Shown piece after piece: positions 1-8,566 of a stretch of 64,000 bases of DNA; within the stretch, counting starts at the first letter, position 1, and the number at the start of each line of letters is the position of its first letter. Source of the DNA: Bosea sp. NBC_00550 (GTDB taxonomy: Bacteria > Pseudomonadota > Alphaproteobacteria > Rhizobiales > Beijerinckiaceae); assembly GCF_026020075.1 (NCBI RefSeq), contig NZ_CP102772.1, forward strand, positions 5,481,501 to 5,545,500, read 5' to 3'. The notes beneath the pieces were generated by a model. The model made no database searches. It was given only the letters and a program-made list of their open reading frames with translations, and was not told the origin of the DNA. Position numbers and translations under genes: made by a program.

Positions 1-715
1 CGATTCCCGAAAGCGCCAGGACGTCTCGCCCCCTCAGCCGCTCGGTCGCTGTGCCCAGCGGTTCCAGCCGGGCAGCAATAACTGGCCGGCCGTGGGACCG
101 GGCGGCGGCCGCAACCTGCCGGCCGGCCTCGCCCTCGCCGATGACGATCACGGCGTCGGCCTCATCGATCTGATCCGCGAGCGGCGCCCGCAGTGGACCG
201 GCCGGCAGGCAGAGCCCGTTGCCGGCGCCTGAAAGCCCATCGACCACCGCCAGCCTGAGGCGCTTCGTGAGCGAGGGGTTCTGCAAGCCGTCGTCCATGA
301 CGATCACGCTGGCGCCGAGCCCATGGGCCAGCCGCGCGCCGGCAACCCGATCGCGGGCGATGACGGTGCGGGCATGGCGCGCCATCAGCATCGGCTCGTC
401 GCCGACATCGGCGGCGGCATGATGGTCGGGATCGACCTCGACGGGGCCAGCCAGCCGGCCGCCATAGCCGCGCATCAGCACGAACGGCGTCTCGCCGCGC
501 CGGTTCAGCAGCTCCGCGATGGCGATCGTCGTCGGCGTCTTGCCAGCGCCGCCGGCGACGAAGTTGCCGACGCAGATGATCGGGATCGGGAGATCGGCGC
601 CGGTCCGTCGCATGCGCCGCAGCGTGATCGCGCCATAAAGCCAACCGAGCGGCCAGAGCAGCCAGGCGGGGAGCGTCGGCTTCGGCAGCCACCAGAAGCG
701 TGGCGCGCTGAGCAT
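1..715 (-). CDS. lpxK: Tetraacyldisaccharide 4'-kinase LpxK (3' end outside the window)
   Basis: Phosphorylates the 4' position of the lipid A disaccharide on the cytoplasmic face of the inner membrane, using ATP. The N-terminal 238 codons are present and the rest lies beyond base 1. A short hydrophobic N-terminal stretch (about residues 8-28) with a Trp-rich start suits this monotopic membrane kinase. It is followed by a P-loop near residues 50-62 (VGNFVAGGAGKTPT), the family's characteristic Walker A, and later by the ARDRV and VIVMDDGLQN segments seen in LpxK. The ATG shares one base with the waaA stop (TGATG), so translation is probably coupled. It is the last visible gene of the lipid A/Kdo operon. 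Family call is secure; the C-terminal half cannot be assessed. Confidence 0.95.
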   Translation of the reverse strand, partial: MLSAPRFWWLPKPTLPAWLLWPLGWLYGAITLRRMRRTGADLPIPIICVGNFVAGGAGKTPTTIAIAELLNRRGETPFVLMRGYGGRLAGPVEVDPDHHAAADVGDEPMLMARHARTVIARDRVAGARLAHGLGASVIVMDDGLQNPSLTKRLRLAVVDGLSGAGNGLCLPAGPLRAPLADQIDEADAVIVIGEGEAGRQVAAAARSHGRPVIAARLEPLGTATERLRGRDVLALSGI

Positions 716-2019
716 CAGGAGGTGGGGTCGCGCTGCCCGAGCGCCACGCGCATCAGCAGCGGCTCGATGGCATGGAGCGTGCGGTTGAGCGCGCCGCCGA
801 GCTGAGTCGCCGTCTGCGCCGCCGCCCGCGCTGCCTGCCGCGCGCTTGCCGGGTCGCTCAGCCAGCGATGCACGGCACCCGCCAGGGCCTGCGCATCGGC
901 GACGGAGCGCGAGCCGCCATCCTGGTCGAAGGCCCCGAAGATCTCGGCATTGTTGTGGACGTAGGGGCCGTGCAGCAGCGCGCAGCCGAGCTTGGCCGGC
1001 TCGATCGGGTTGTGCCCGCCGATGCCTTCGACCAGCGAGCCGCCGAGGAAGGCGACCTGCGACAGCCGGTAGAACAGCCCGAGTTCGTTGACGGTGTCGG
1101 CGACATAGAGCTCGACATCGCGCTCCGGGTTCTCACCGGTGGCCCGGCGCGACATGGCGACGCCGTTGGCCTGCGCCAGCGCCTCGATATCGGGGCCGCG
1201 CTGCGGATGGCGCGGCGCGATGATGGTCAGGAGCTTCGGCAGATAGGGCTTGATCGCGAGATGGGCAGCGAGCACGAGTTCGTCCTCGCCCGGATGCGTG
1301 CTGGCGGCGATCCAGACCGGGCGCCCGGTCGTCATGCCGTCGAGGATCCCGAGCATGTTCGGCTCGGCGGGCGGGGCCGGCACATCGAATTTGAGGTTGC
1401 CGGCGACGCTGACGCGTGGCGCACCGAGCTGGGCGAGCCGCTCCGCATCGCCCTGCGACTGCGCGAGGCACGCCTCGAAGCAGGAGAGCAGGAAGCGCGA
1501 GGTCCTCGGCATCTTGTACCAGCGCGCGAAGGAGCGCTCGGACATCCGCCCGTTGACCATGACAACCGGGATCGTGCGGCGCTGCGCCTCGATCAGCAGA
1601 TTGGGCCAGATCTCGGATTCGCAGATCAGGCAGAGCTCGGGCCGCCAGTAATCGAGGAAGCGGCGCATGTAGCGGGGCACGTCGAGCGGCAGGTACTGGT
1701 GGATCACGCCCGCGGGCAGCCGCGCCGCCAGGAGCTTGGCGGAAGTGACGGTGCCGGACGTCACCAGCACGCCGAGGCCGCGCTTCTGCAGCTTGGCGAT
1801 CAGCGGCAGCAGCGTCACCGTCTCGCCGACGCTGGCGCCATGCAGCCAGACGACGGGCTTGTTCGGCCGCTTGACCCCCGCATGGCCGCGGCGTTCGGGC
1901 AGGCGCTCCGGATCCTCCTTGCCGCGCCGCCGGCGCCACAGCAGCAGCCCGGCCGCGGCCGGTTCAAGCAGGGCCGTGGCGTAGCGATAGCTCCTGAGGA
2001 TCGCGCCCTTGCCGCTCAT
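715..2019 (-). CDS. waaA: 3-deoxy-D-manno-octulosonic acid (Kdo) transferase
   Basis: Transfers Kdo from CMP-Kdo to lipid IVA, the first step of LPS inner-core assembly, at the inner membrane. The 434 residues match the usual length of glycosyltransferase family 30. The N-terminal region carries the signature WLHGASVGE near residues 59-67, in which the Glu is the likely general base. The C-terminal nucleotide-binding half contains FLGGSLVEGIGGHNPIEPA, the typical sugar-nucleotide-binding motif. The ATG overlaps the stop of the upstream DUF374 gene by four bases (ATGA), and its own stop overlaps the lpxK start. This places it in the middle of a tightly coupled lipid A/Kdo operon. Confidence 0.96.
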   Translation of the reverse strand: MSGKGAILRSYRYATALLEPAAAGLLLWRRRRGKEDPERLPERRGHAGVKRPNKPVVWLHGASVGETVTLLPLIAKLQKRGLGVLVTSGTVTSAKLLAARLPAGVIHQYLPLDVPRYMRRFLDYWRPELCLICESEIWPNLLIEAQRRTIPVVMVNGRMSERSFARWYKMPRTSRFLLSCFEACLAQSQGDAERLAQLGAPRVSVAGNLKFDVPAPPAEPNMLGILDGMTTGRPVWIAASTHPGEDELVLAAHLAIKPYLPKLLTIIAPRHPQRGPDIEALAQANGVAMSRRATGENPERDVELYVADTVNELGLFYRLSQVAFLGGSLVEGIGGHNPIEPAKLGCALLHGPYVHNNAEIFGAFDQDGGSRSVADAQALAGAVHRWLSDPASARQAARAAAQTATQLGGALNRTLHAIEPLLMRVALGQRDPTS

Positions 2020-2753
2020 GCCGGCGCCCCGGCCGGCTGCTGCCGCTCACGCAGGCCTGCGCCCGGATCGCGGCTGCCGACGATCGCATAGGCCCGCGCA
2101 TGGACGTCGTCGAGGCTCGCCTGCAGGGCGAGGCGGGCTGCTTCCTGCGTCGCCTCGTCGGCATCGCGCGCGACCAGGATCGGTTCGCCGACGACGATCG
2201 CGCCGCGTCCGAAGGGCAGGCCGATCGAGGCGCGGTCCCAGCTGTTGAAATCGATGCGGCGGCTGGTGACGACCGCGACGGCGCGGATCGGCCGGCCGGA
2301 AGCGCGCGCGAGAGCGATGATGCCGGGGCCGGCGATGCGGGCTCGCTTGGGGATATCGGCGGTCAGCACCATCGTGTCGCCCGCCGCCAGACGGCGCACC
2401 ATCGCCAGGAAGGCGCTGGCGCCGCCCTTTTCGCGCACCTTCTTGCCCAGCGCGCCGGAGCCGCGGATCGCGCCGATCCCCAGTTCGCGCAGCGCCACGG
2501 CGTTGAAGCCGCCATCGCCATGGCGGGAGACCAGCGAGCAGGCCGGCATCCAGTCCGGCCGGGCGAAGGGGATCATGATGTGCTGGCCGTGCCACATCGC
2601 GAAGATGACGGGCAGCTCCGGCCGGACATCGTCATAGATGTCCGCCGGTTCGAAGACGATCTTGTTGGTGCGCTGCACGAGGCGCAGATAGCCGGCCAGC
2701 AATCGGCCGAGCGTTTCCTGCGCCGCGCGCGTCTTGAGGAGGGAAAACCCCAT
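2016..2753 (-). CDS. DUF374 lysophospholipid acyltransferase-like protein
   Basis: A 245-residue protein of the DUF374 family, distantly related to glycerolipid acyltransferases and usually found beside waaA and lpxK in Alphaproteobacteria. Visible features are the FAMWHGQH block (about residues 46-53), which holds the acyltransferase-type His, then SRHGDGGFNA and IRGSGALGKK, and a later TADIPKRARIAGPG segment that resembles acceptor-binding motifs. The start chosen is the ATG at 2753 (MGFSLLKTRAAQ); the open frame continues upstream, but that stretch runs over the end of the DUF4170 gene and looks non-coding. The substrate is not established. From context, an envelope-lipid or LPS acylation role is likely. 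Confidence 0.88.
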   Translation of the reverse strand: MGFSLLKTRAAQETLGRLLAGYLRLVQRTNKIVFEPADIYDDVRPELPVIFAMWHGQHIMIPFARPDWMPACSLVSRHGDGGFNAVALRELGIGAIRGSGALGKKVREKGGASAFLAMVRRLAAGDTMVLTADIPKRARIAGPGIIALARASGRPIRAVAVVTSRRIDFNSWDRASIGLPFGRGAIVVGEPILVARDADEATQEAARLALQASLDDVHARAYAIVGSRDPGAGLRERQQPAGAPA

Positions 2754-2781
2754 CTGCGTGTCGTCGAGATCCTGTGCCGGT

Positions 2782-3024
2782 TCAGGCCTTGGTTGCTTCG
2801 GGGTCGAGAAGGCGGTGCAGATGCACGACGAAATAGCGCGTCTGCGCCTGGTCGACCGTTTGCTGGGCCTTGGCCTTCCAGGCCATGTGGGCGCTGGCAT
2901 AATTCGGGAAGATCCCGACGATGTCGAGCTTCGCCAGATCCTTGAAGGTGACGCCTTCCAGCGAGGCGAGCTCGCCGCCGAAGACGAGATGGAGAAGCTG
3001 CTTCTGATCTGGTTCCGCGCTCAT
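2782..3024 (-). CDS. DUF4170 small protein
   Basis: An 80-residue soluble protein of the DUF4170 family, which is nearly always found between the inositol-phosphatase-like gene and the DUF374 gene in this operon type. The ATG at 3024 is preceded by a good GGAG ribosome site (CAGGAGACACTG), so the longer upstream reading is rejected. The sequence has FGGELASLEG, VGIFPNYASAHMAWKAKAQ and a repeated basic/aromatic pattern (YFVVHLHRLLDP) but no known catalytic motif. Function is unknown. Its constant association with lipid A genes suggests a structural or regulatory role in envelope synthesis, which is inference only. Confidence 0.88.
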   Translation of the reverse strand: MSAEPDQKQLLHLVFGGELASLEGVTFKDLAKLDIVGIFPNYASAHMAWKAKAQQTVDQAQTRYFVVHLHRLLDPEATKA

Positions 3025-3113
3025 CAGTGTCTCCTGCAGGGCTCTGGCGCCCCCCATAAGCCATCCGCGCTGCGCATGCGAGCGGGCCGGGTGGCAAGCC
3101 TTCAAAAAAAGCC

Positions 3114-3941
3114 TCAGACGGACTGCGTCTGTCCGTCGCGCAGCCGCCCGACTGCATGCAGAAGCGGGGCGGCGAGCGCGCCATTGCTGGCAATCAGCAT
3201 GCCATGCACGGGAGTGGGGCGGTTATAGGCGACAGCCCCTCCTGTGGCGTCGCTGAGCCGCCCGCCGGCCTCGCTCAACACGAGATCGGCCGCTGCGAGG
3301 TCCCAGTCGCGTGCATCGGACGAGATCAGCCCGGCGTCGATCGTGCCGTCGGCGATGCGCGTCAGCCTGAGCGCGAGCGAGGGGATCTTGGCGGCTGCCT
3401 CGAACTGCTCGAACTGCGCCAGCGCGTCCAGCATCGGCTTGGGGCCGGCGATCCTTGCGCCGGCAAGGCTACCGGCCGGCGAGGTCTGGATGGTGTCGCC
3501 GCTGCGCTTCGCGCCGCCGCCCCGCAGTGCCGTATAAGTCGCGTCGCAGGCTGGGGCGTGGACGATGCCGAGCACCGGCTCGCCGGCGTCCAGCAGCGCG
3601 ACACAGACGGCCCAGTCGGGCGAGCCGCTCATGAAGGCGCGCGTGCCGTCGATGGGATCGACGACCCAGACGAAGCGGTGCGACAGGCGCAGGGCGTCGT
3701 CGACCGTCTCCTCGGAGAGCCAGGCAGCTTCCGGCAACAGGGCCGACAGGCGAACGCGCAGGAAGGTGTCGACGCCGATATCGGCCTCCGTCACCGGCGA
3801 GCCGCCACTCTTGGACCATGTGCGTGCCGCCGTCTGCGCGCCCGGGCGGAAGAGATCCAGTGCGAGGGCCCCGGCTTCCAGGCAGCTTTCGCAGGCTGCC
3901 TTCATCAGCTCGCCCGCGATCGGTAGCGTCATTGCACTCAT
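3114..3941 (-). CDS. Inositol monophosphatase-family phosphatase (CysQ-like)
   Basis: Mg-dependent, Li-sensitive phosphatase superfamily. In this context it is usually annotated 3'(2'),5'-bisphosphate nucleotidase (CysQ) or inositol monophosphatase. The metal-binding motifs are intact: WLSEETVDD (Glu-Glu pair near residue 75), DPIDGTRAF (DPIDGT near residue 95) and WDLAAADLVLSEAGG near the C-terminus. 275 residues is normal. The start could be 3941 (MSAMTLP) or 3932 (MTLPIAG): a GAAGG lies two bases before the first and eleven before the second, so neither is favoured strongly. It heads the minus-strand operon DUF4170-DUF374-waaA-lpxK. The exact substrate (PAP or inositol phosphate) cannot be told from sequence. 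Confidence 0.85.
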   Translation of the reverse strand: MSAMTLPIAGELMKAACESCLEAGALALDLFRPGAQTAARTWSKSGGSPVTEADIGVDTFLRVRLSALLPEAAWLSEETVDDALRLSHRFVWVVDPIDGTRAFMSGSPDWAVCVALLDAGEPVLGIVHAPACDATYTALRGGGAKRSGDTIQTSPAGSLAGARIAGPKPMLDALAQFEQFEAAAKIPSLALRLTRIADGTIDAGLISSDARDWDLAAADLVLSEAGGRLSDATGGAVAYNRPTPVHGMLIASNGALAAPLLHAVGRLRDGQTQSV

Positions 3942-4189
3942 GCCCTTCGTATCGGTCGCGAAAGTTGCGGTTTCAAGCCGAAAATGCGGGCGGGTTGCGA
4001 AAGATTCCGTCAAGCATCAGCGCCGAAACAAGCACAATGGACCCGGCCAGGGGCGAAAACACCATCCTTTAACCCAACCCCTTAAGCGCTCGGACACGGC
4101 TGGCGACCATCCTCATCTGGCAAGCACGAGAGCCCCGGCATCGACAGAGGGCTCCGTAGCAGCAGGGATTGAGAGAGGCGTTATAACCG

Positions 4190-4711
4190 ATGGCCAGCGT
4201 CACGCCGGCTGCCGGGGAGGGTGGCTTTGCGCCGCATCTCCTCGGCGGCTCGACAACCACAGCGATCGTTTCCAGCAACCCGATGCCGGCCCGGCCGGCG
4301 GCGCCCGCGATCGAGCGCCTGGCTTCCGTGCGAATCCTGCGCGGCTCGGCCAATTGGCGCGGGGTCGCGTTGCGTCTCGCCAACCCGGCGGGTGACGATG
4401 ACCGTTTCGAGCTTGCGCTGACGGCCGGCGATGGCCGCTCCATCGTGGTCGCCTGTGCCGATGAGGCCGATGCCGTCGCTCTCTGGCGTGATTTCGGCCG
4501 CGCCAGCGGCTTGCCGCTGCTGCTCGAAACTGCTGACGGCGTGGTGAGCGAACCCTTCCCGCAGATCGGCCGCGTCGCGCTGGGCCCGGTGCGGATCAGG
4601 CGTCGCCACGGCCTGCTCAATGGCCGTCGCCCGCGTTTCCTGACGCGTCGCAAGACCGGACGGATCGCGGAGTTGCCGGTGATCGTTTCCGGCGACAGGC
4701 TGACGGATTAA
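4190..4711 (+). CDS. DUF6101 family protein
   Basis: A 173-residue soluble protein of a family confined to Alphaproteobacteria (DUF6101). It has no signal peptide, membrane segment or catalytic motif. The N-terminus is Ala/Pro-rich and probably disordered. A compact alpha/beta core follows (about residues 40-130), ending in a strongly basic stretch (RIRRRHGLLNGRRPRFLTRR) that might contact nucleic acid or anionic lipid; this last point is speculation. It is transcribed convergently with ubiA and the two reading frames overlap by four bases at their 3' ends. Confidence 0.75.
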   Translation: MASVTPAAGEGGFAPHLLGGSTTTAIVSSNPMPARPAAPAIERLASVRILRGSANWRGVALRLANPAGDDDRFELALTAGDGRSIVVACADEADAVALWRDFGRASGLPLLLETADGVVSEPFPQIGRVALGPVRIRRRHGLLNGRRPRFLTRRKTGRIAELPVIVSGDRLTD

Positions 4712-5679
4712 CTTGCCAGCAGCGCCCGGCTGATCGTGTCAAGCGCCAGCCCGCCGGCCAGCAGCAGCCCGGCATTGCGGTTCGAGCGGAACAGCACCAG
4801 GGCCTCGGGCGAGCTCGCGCCCGCAAGGCGCGTGACCTGCCGGCCGAGATGAGCGGCGAAGGCGGCGAGCCCGAGCCAGGCGAAGGCACCGCCACCGACG
4901 AGCCAGATCGCGATACCCGTGAGCGACACCGCCAGCCCGAAGCAGAGTGCCACGGCCTCGCGCGTATGATCGCCGAAATAGCGGGCGCTCGACTTGATGC
5001 CGGCGATGACGTCGTCCTCGATGTCCTGCATCGCATAGATCGTGTCGTAGCCGACCGTCCAGGCGATCGCTGCCGCGTAGATCAGATAGGCCGGCGGATC
5101 GAGCTGTCCGAAGACGGCGCTCCAGCCCATGAGTCCGCCCCATGAGAAGGCGAGGCCGAGCACGAACTGGGGCATGTTCGTGATCCGCTTCATGAAGGGA
5201 TAGACCGCGACGATCGCCAGCGAGCCGATGCCGAGCAGGATCGTGAAGCGGTTGAACTGCAGCAGCACGGCAAGCCCGCCGAGCGACAACGCGATCATGA
5301 ACAGCGCGGCTGCCTTGGCCGTCACCTGCCCGGACGGCAGCGGCCGGCCGCGCGTACGCGCCACCTCGGCATCGAGCTTCCGATCGATGATGTCGTTGAA
5401 GGTGCAGCCGGCTCCGCGCATCAGGACCGCGCCGATCAGGAAGAGCAGGCTGTGCCAGGAATCGGGATAGGGCCGGCCGGCGGCGATCGCGGCGAGCCCC
5501 GCCGCCCACCAGCACGGCAGCAGCAGGAGCCACCAGCCGATCGGCCGCTCGATACGGGCGAGCTTCAGAAAGGGACGGGTCGCACGTGGCGCCCACGTAT
5601 CGACCCAATGCCCTTTGAGCGCGTCGGGCAGGACGGTGTCAGTTCCGGGAGTGGCGTGGAGCGGTGCCGGCTCCGGCAT
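4708..5679 (-). CDS. ubiA: 4-hydroxybenzoate octaprenyltransferase
   Basis: Integral membrane prenyltransferase that attaches the polyprenyl tail to 4-hydroxybenzoate in ubiquinone synthesis. Both Asp-rich Mg-diphosphate motifs are present: NDIIDRKLDAEVARTRGRPL near residue 95 and YDTIYAMQDIEDDVIAG near residue 210. Eight to nine hydrophobic helices are visible, starting with WWLLLLPCWWAAGLAAIAAG. 323 residues is normal for a form with a roughly 40-residue hydrophilic N-terminus. Its 3' end overlaps the convergent DUF6101 gene. It starts 15 bases downstream of the stop of a small secreted protein gene on the same strand, so co-transcription is possible. Ubiquinone fits the aerobic respiratory genes elsewhere in the window. 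Confidence 0.95.
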   Translation of the reverse strand: MPEPAPLHATPGTDTVLPDALKGHWVDTWAPRATRPFLKLARIERPIGWWLLLLPCWWAAGLAAIAAGRPYPDSWHSLLFLIGAVLMRGAGCTFNDIIDRKLDAEVARTRGRPLPSGQVTAKAAALFMIALSLGGLAVLLQFNRFTILLGIGSLAIVAVYPFMKRITNMPQFVLGLAFSWGGLMGWSAVFGQLDPPAYLIYAAAIAWTVGYDTIYAMQDIEDDVIAGIKSSARYFGDHTREAVALCFGLAVSLTGIAIWLVGGGAFAWLGLAAFAAHLGRQVTRLAGASSPEALVLFRSNRNAGLLLAGGLALDTISRALLAS

Positions 5680-5694
5680 GATCGGGCTCGCCGG

Positions 5695-6174
5695 TTAGAG
5701 CGCGCCCTGCGGAACGCGCAGCCCACCGCCGGTGCCACTCGTGATCGAATCGGCGCCGCCGAACGGATTCGCGCCCTGCGCCTGCTGCTGGGCCCGCCGC
5801 TGCATCACGGCCTGCTGTTTGACCGCATTGCAGGCCTGGCCGCGGAACGTCAGAACTTTCTGATTGTCGGTCTTCATGCCGTCGATGAAGGAAGGCGGGA
5901 TCTGGCACCAATCCTGGTTCGCAGTGGCGAACTTGATGGCCGACTCGCCGTTGTTCGCCAGCCGGCCGAAGGTGCTGCAGGCTTCCTGCGGCGTCATCTT
6001 CTTCTTGGCCTTCTGGGAAGCCTGGAGCCGGGCGACGATCGTCTGGCGCTCTACGAGCAGCTTCTGGATCTGCTCGCAGCCGGAAACCTGGGCGCTGGCG
6101 GGTGCGGCGGACAAGAACGAAGCCACGGCGAGGCCGACCGTCGCGACTACGCCTGATGCCATCCTGCGCCGCAT
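5695..6174 (-). CDS. Small secreted protein with four cysteines, unknown function
   Basis: 159 residues with a clear Sec signal peptide (basic MRRRMAS, hydrophobic core to about residue 22, likely cleavage after APASAQ near residue 29). The mature part has four Cys (GCEQ, EACST, WCQI, ACNAV), enough for two periplasmic disulfides, and a Gln-rich tail (RRAQQQAQG) followed by a Gly-rich end. The ATG has an AGAGGA ribosome site six bases upstream. It sits between ubiA (same strand, 15-base gap) and the divergent rsmE. I do not recognise a named family. It is probably a conserved hypothetical periplasmic protein. Confidence 0.8.
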   Translation of the reverse strand: MRRRMASGVVATVGLAVASFLSAAPASAQVSGCEQIQKLLVERQTIVARLQASQKAKKKMTPQEACSTFGRLANNGESAIKFATANQDWCQIPPSFIDGMKTDNQKVLTFRGQACNAVKQQAVMQRRAQQQAQGANPFGGADSITSGTGGGLRVPQGAL

Positions 6175-6226
6175 GATGTTCCTCTCCAGCTTGCCGGCCG
6201 GGTCTGGCCGATCTTTAAATATGTCC

Positions 6227-6247
6227 TTAACAGCAGGGCGCTGTTAA
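6227..6247. promoter_or_regulatory. Perfect 8-bp inverted repeat, operator-like
   Basis: TTAACAGC (6227-6234), five bases, then GCTGTTAA (6240-6247) is a perfect inverted repeat in the 195-bp divergent intergenic region between the secreted-protein gene (minus) and rsmE (plus). No T-tract follows, so it looks more like a dimeric repressor/activator site than a terminator. The controlling protein is unknown. A related half-site pair (TTGACAGC/GCTGTCAA) occurs ahead of the atp operon at 52531-52553. Confidence 0.5.
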
Positions 6248-6369
6248 CGCGAACGACCCTAGCGAGTCTACTCTTCGTATGTCGGAAGTAGCTCGCTGCT
6301 AATCGATGATTGTGGCGTTTTTCACGCCGCTCTCAACAGCTCTACCCTTTTGCGGAGACGCCTGCCCAC

Positions 6370-7116
6370 ATGTCCGTCCCAGATTTCGCCCGCCATCGGC
6401 TCTTCATCGATGGAGCCTTGGTACCGGGTGTGGCGCTTCCGCTGGAGCGCGAGCAGGCGAACTATCTGCTCAACGTCCTGCGCTTCAAGGCGGGCGAGAC
6501 GGTGCTCGTCTTCAACGGCCGCGACGGAGAATGGCTGGCGAGCGTCGTGCCAGAGGGACGCAAGCAGGCGACGCTCGCCCTCGTCAAACAGGTGAAGCCG
6601 CAGCCGCCTGCGGGGGATCTGCACTGTCTCTTCGCACCGCTGAAGCATGCCCGCCTCGATTATATGGCGCAGAAGGCGGTCGAGATGGGGGCGAGCGTCC
6701 TCCAGCCGGTCATCACCCGGCGCACGCAGGTTTCGCGTCTCAACCTCGACCGCATGCGCGCCAATGCCATCGAGGCGGCGGAGCAATGCGGAATCCTGAG
6801 CCTGCCCTCCGTCGAGCCCGAACTGCCGCTGCAGGCCGCTCTCGCTTCTCTGGCGCAGGAGCGGCTGCTGATCTTCTGCGACGAGGCCGCGGGGGAGGTT
6901 AGTCCCATAGCGGCATTGGCGGAGCGGGAACGGGCGCCGCTGGCGGTTCTGATCGGACCGGAGGGCGGTTTCGACGAGGCCGAACGGCAGTTGATCAGGT
7001 CTCGGCCGAACACCCTGCCGATCTCGCTCGGCCCGCGCATCCTGCGCGCCGATACCGCGGCGGTCGCCGCGCTCGCCGTTGTCCAGGCCACGCTCGGGGA
7101 CTGGTCCCGGCGCTGA
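6370..7116 (+). CDS. rsmE: 16S rRNA (uracil(1498)-N(3))-methyltransferase
   Basis: SAM-dependent SPOUT methyltransferase that makes m3U1498 in 16S rRNA of the 30S subunit. The SPOUT knot motifs are clear: LIGPEGGFDEAE near residue 195 and SLGPRILRADTAAVAAL near residue 220. An N-terminal PUA-like domain (about residues 1-75) begins at MSVPDFARHRLF. The ATG at 6370 was chosen because the upstream in-frame sequence is not family-like and 248 residues is the normal size. It is a single gene with a divergent neighbour upstream, and a ligase gene follows about 100 bases later on the same strand. Confidence 0.95.
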   Translation: MSVPDFARHRLFIDGALVPGVALPLEREQANYLLNVLRFKAGETVLVFNGRDGEWLASVVPEGRKQATLALVKQVKPQPPAGDLHCLFAPLKHARLDYMAQKAVEMGASVLQPVITRRTQVSRLNLDRMRANAIEAAEQCGILSLPSVEPELPLQAALASLAQERLLIFCDEAAGEVSPIAALAERERAPLAVLIGPEGGFDEAERQLIRSRPNTLPISLGPRILRADTAAVAALAVVQATLGDWSRR

Positions 7117-7220
7117 GCGGAACGCCGGCGCCCCTGCGACGTTCATCAGGCGGGGCATGCGTGGCTGCCGGACAAGGGCCGACTGCGTCCCCGTGTGATG
7201 AAACCGATCGGGACGGATTG

Positions 7221-8390
7221 ATGGCTGCGCAGCGCTTCGGAATCGAGGAAGAGTATTTTCTGGCGGATGCCGCGAGCCGTGGCGCCGTGCGCAAGGTGCC
7301 GCCCGCCTTCATCGACGATGCGCAAAAAGCCTTTCCGGATGAAGTACAGCGGGAGATGCTGCAATCGCAGATCGAAGTCGCGACCGCGATCTGCACCACG
7401 ATGGCGGAAGCCCGATCGGCGCTCGCAAGGCTCCGTTCAGGGCTTGCGGATATTGCCGGACGGCACGGCCTGCTGCTGCTGGCTTCCGGCACGCATCCCA
7501 GCGCAATCTGGTCGCGGCAGCGCGTCACCGAGGCCGCCCGCTACGATCGCCTGATGCAGGAACTGCAGATGATCGGCCGCCGCAACCAGCTCTGCGGGCT
7601 GCATGTGCATGTCGAAGTGCCCGATGAGGACGAGCGTATCCGGCTGATGGCGCGGATCATGCCGTATCTGCCGCTGTTACTGGCGCTCTCGACCTCATCC
7701 CCCTTTTGGCAGGGGCGGCGCACCGGGCTGATGGGCTATCGCCTCGCCGCCTATGCCGAGTTGCCGCGCACCGGATTGCCGGAACTCTTCGTCGAGCCGG
7801 ACGAGTATCGGTCCTATATCGCCGCGCTGGTGAATTCCGGCGCGATCAAGGACGAGAGCTACATCTGGTGGGCCATGCGGCCCTCGATGCGCCATCCCAC
7901 GCTGGAGCTGCGCATCGCCGACAGCTGCACCAGCCTCGAGGACACGCTTGCGATCGCCGCGCTCTATCGCTGCCTCGTCCGCTATCTCCTGCGCAACCCG
8001 GCGGTGAATGCGAGGCCGGCGCCGGCGACGCGCGGCATCGCGCTGGAGAACTTCTGGCGGGCGCAGCGCTACGGTATCCATGGCGGCTTCATCGATGGCG
8101 CGGGCACCGGCATGCGCCCGGTCGCGGATATCGTGGAAGGCTGGATTGGCCGCTTGGCGGAGGATGCCTCGGCGCTCGGCTGCGAGGCCGAGCTGGCGCG
8201 GTGCGGTGTCATCGCTCGCGACGGCACCAGCGCCGACCGGCAGCTCGCGATACATGAAGAGGCCCGCCAGCGCGATGGCGACCAGGCGGCACTGGCCGCG
8301 ACGGTCGATTGGATCGCCGCCGAAACCCGCCGCGTTGAGGGCGTGGAGCGCGGTGAAGAGACAGCGCAGGGCCTGCTTCGCGCCTGCTGA
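7221..8390 (+). CDS. YbdK-type carboxylate-amine ligase (GCS2 family)
   Basis: A 389-residue member of the glutamate-cysteine ligase 2 family (Pfam GCS2), of the YbdK branch, which shows weak or undefined ATP-dependent carboxylate-amine ligase activity. The N-terminal FGIEEEYFL supplies the metal-binding Glu cluster. Family motifs CGLHVHVEVPDEDERI (about residue 128), LMGYRLAAYAELPRTGLP and MRHPTLELRIADSC follow. The ATG at 7221 follows a GGGACGG ribosome site; the longer upstream frame is rejected. It lies on the same strand as gshA, a distant homologue, about 175 bases upstream of it. Either a glutathione-like amide ligation or another amide bond could be its reaction; the substrate is unknown. 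Confidence 0.85.
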   Translation: MAAQRFGIEEEYFLADAASRGAVRKVPPAFIDDAQKAFPDEVQREMLQSQIEVATAICTTMAEARSALARLRSGLADIAGRHGLLLLASGTHPSAIWSRQRVTEAARYDRLMQELQMIGRRNQLCGLHVHVEVPDEDERIRLMARIMPYLPLLLALSTSSPFWQGRRTGLMGYRLAAYAELPRTGLPELFVEPDEYRSYIAALVNSGAIKDESYIWWAMRPSMRHPTLELRIADSCTSLEDTLAIAALYRCLVRYLLRNPAVNARPAPATRGIALENFWRAQRYGIHGGFIDGAGTGMRPVADIVEGWIGRLAEDASALGCEAELARCGVIARDGTSADRQLAIHEEARQRDGDQAALAATVDWIAAETRRVEGVERGEETAQGLLRAC

Positions 8391-8566
8391 ACGGCTTGCC
8401 GGCAACTCCGAGGCCTGCTGTCAGCGCCGGACGGCCTTTCGCGAATGCAAGGACCGGGTCGTTGTCGAGCGTTCTGTGCTCGCCTATGTGTGTCCTCCCG
8501 CACCTGCTGCCCCCGGCTTCCGTCGGCGAGCTGCTGGTCCTTCATGTCTGTTCTGCCGGAGCACCC

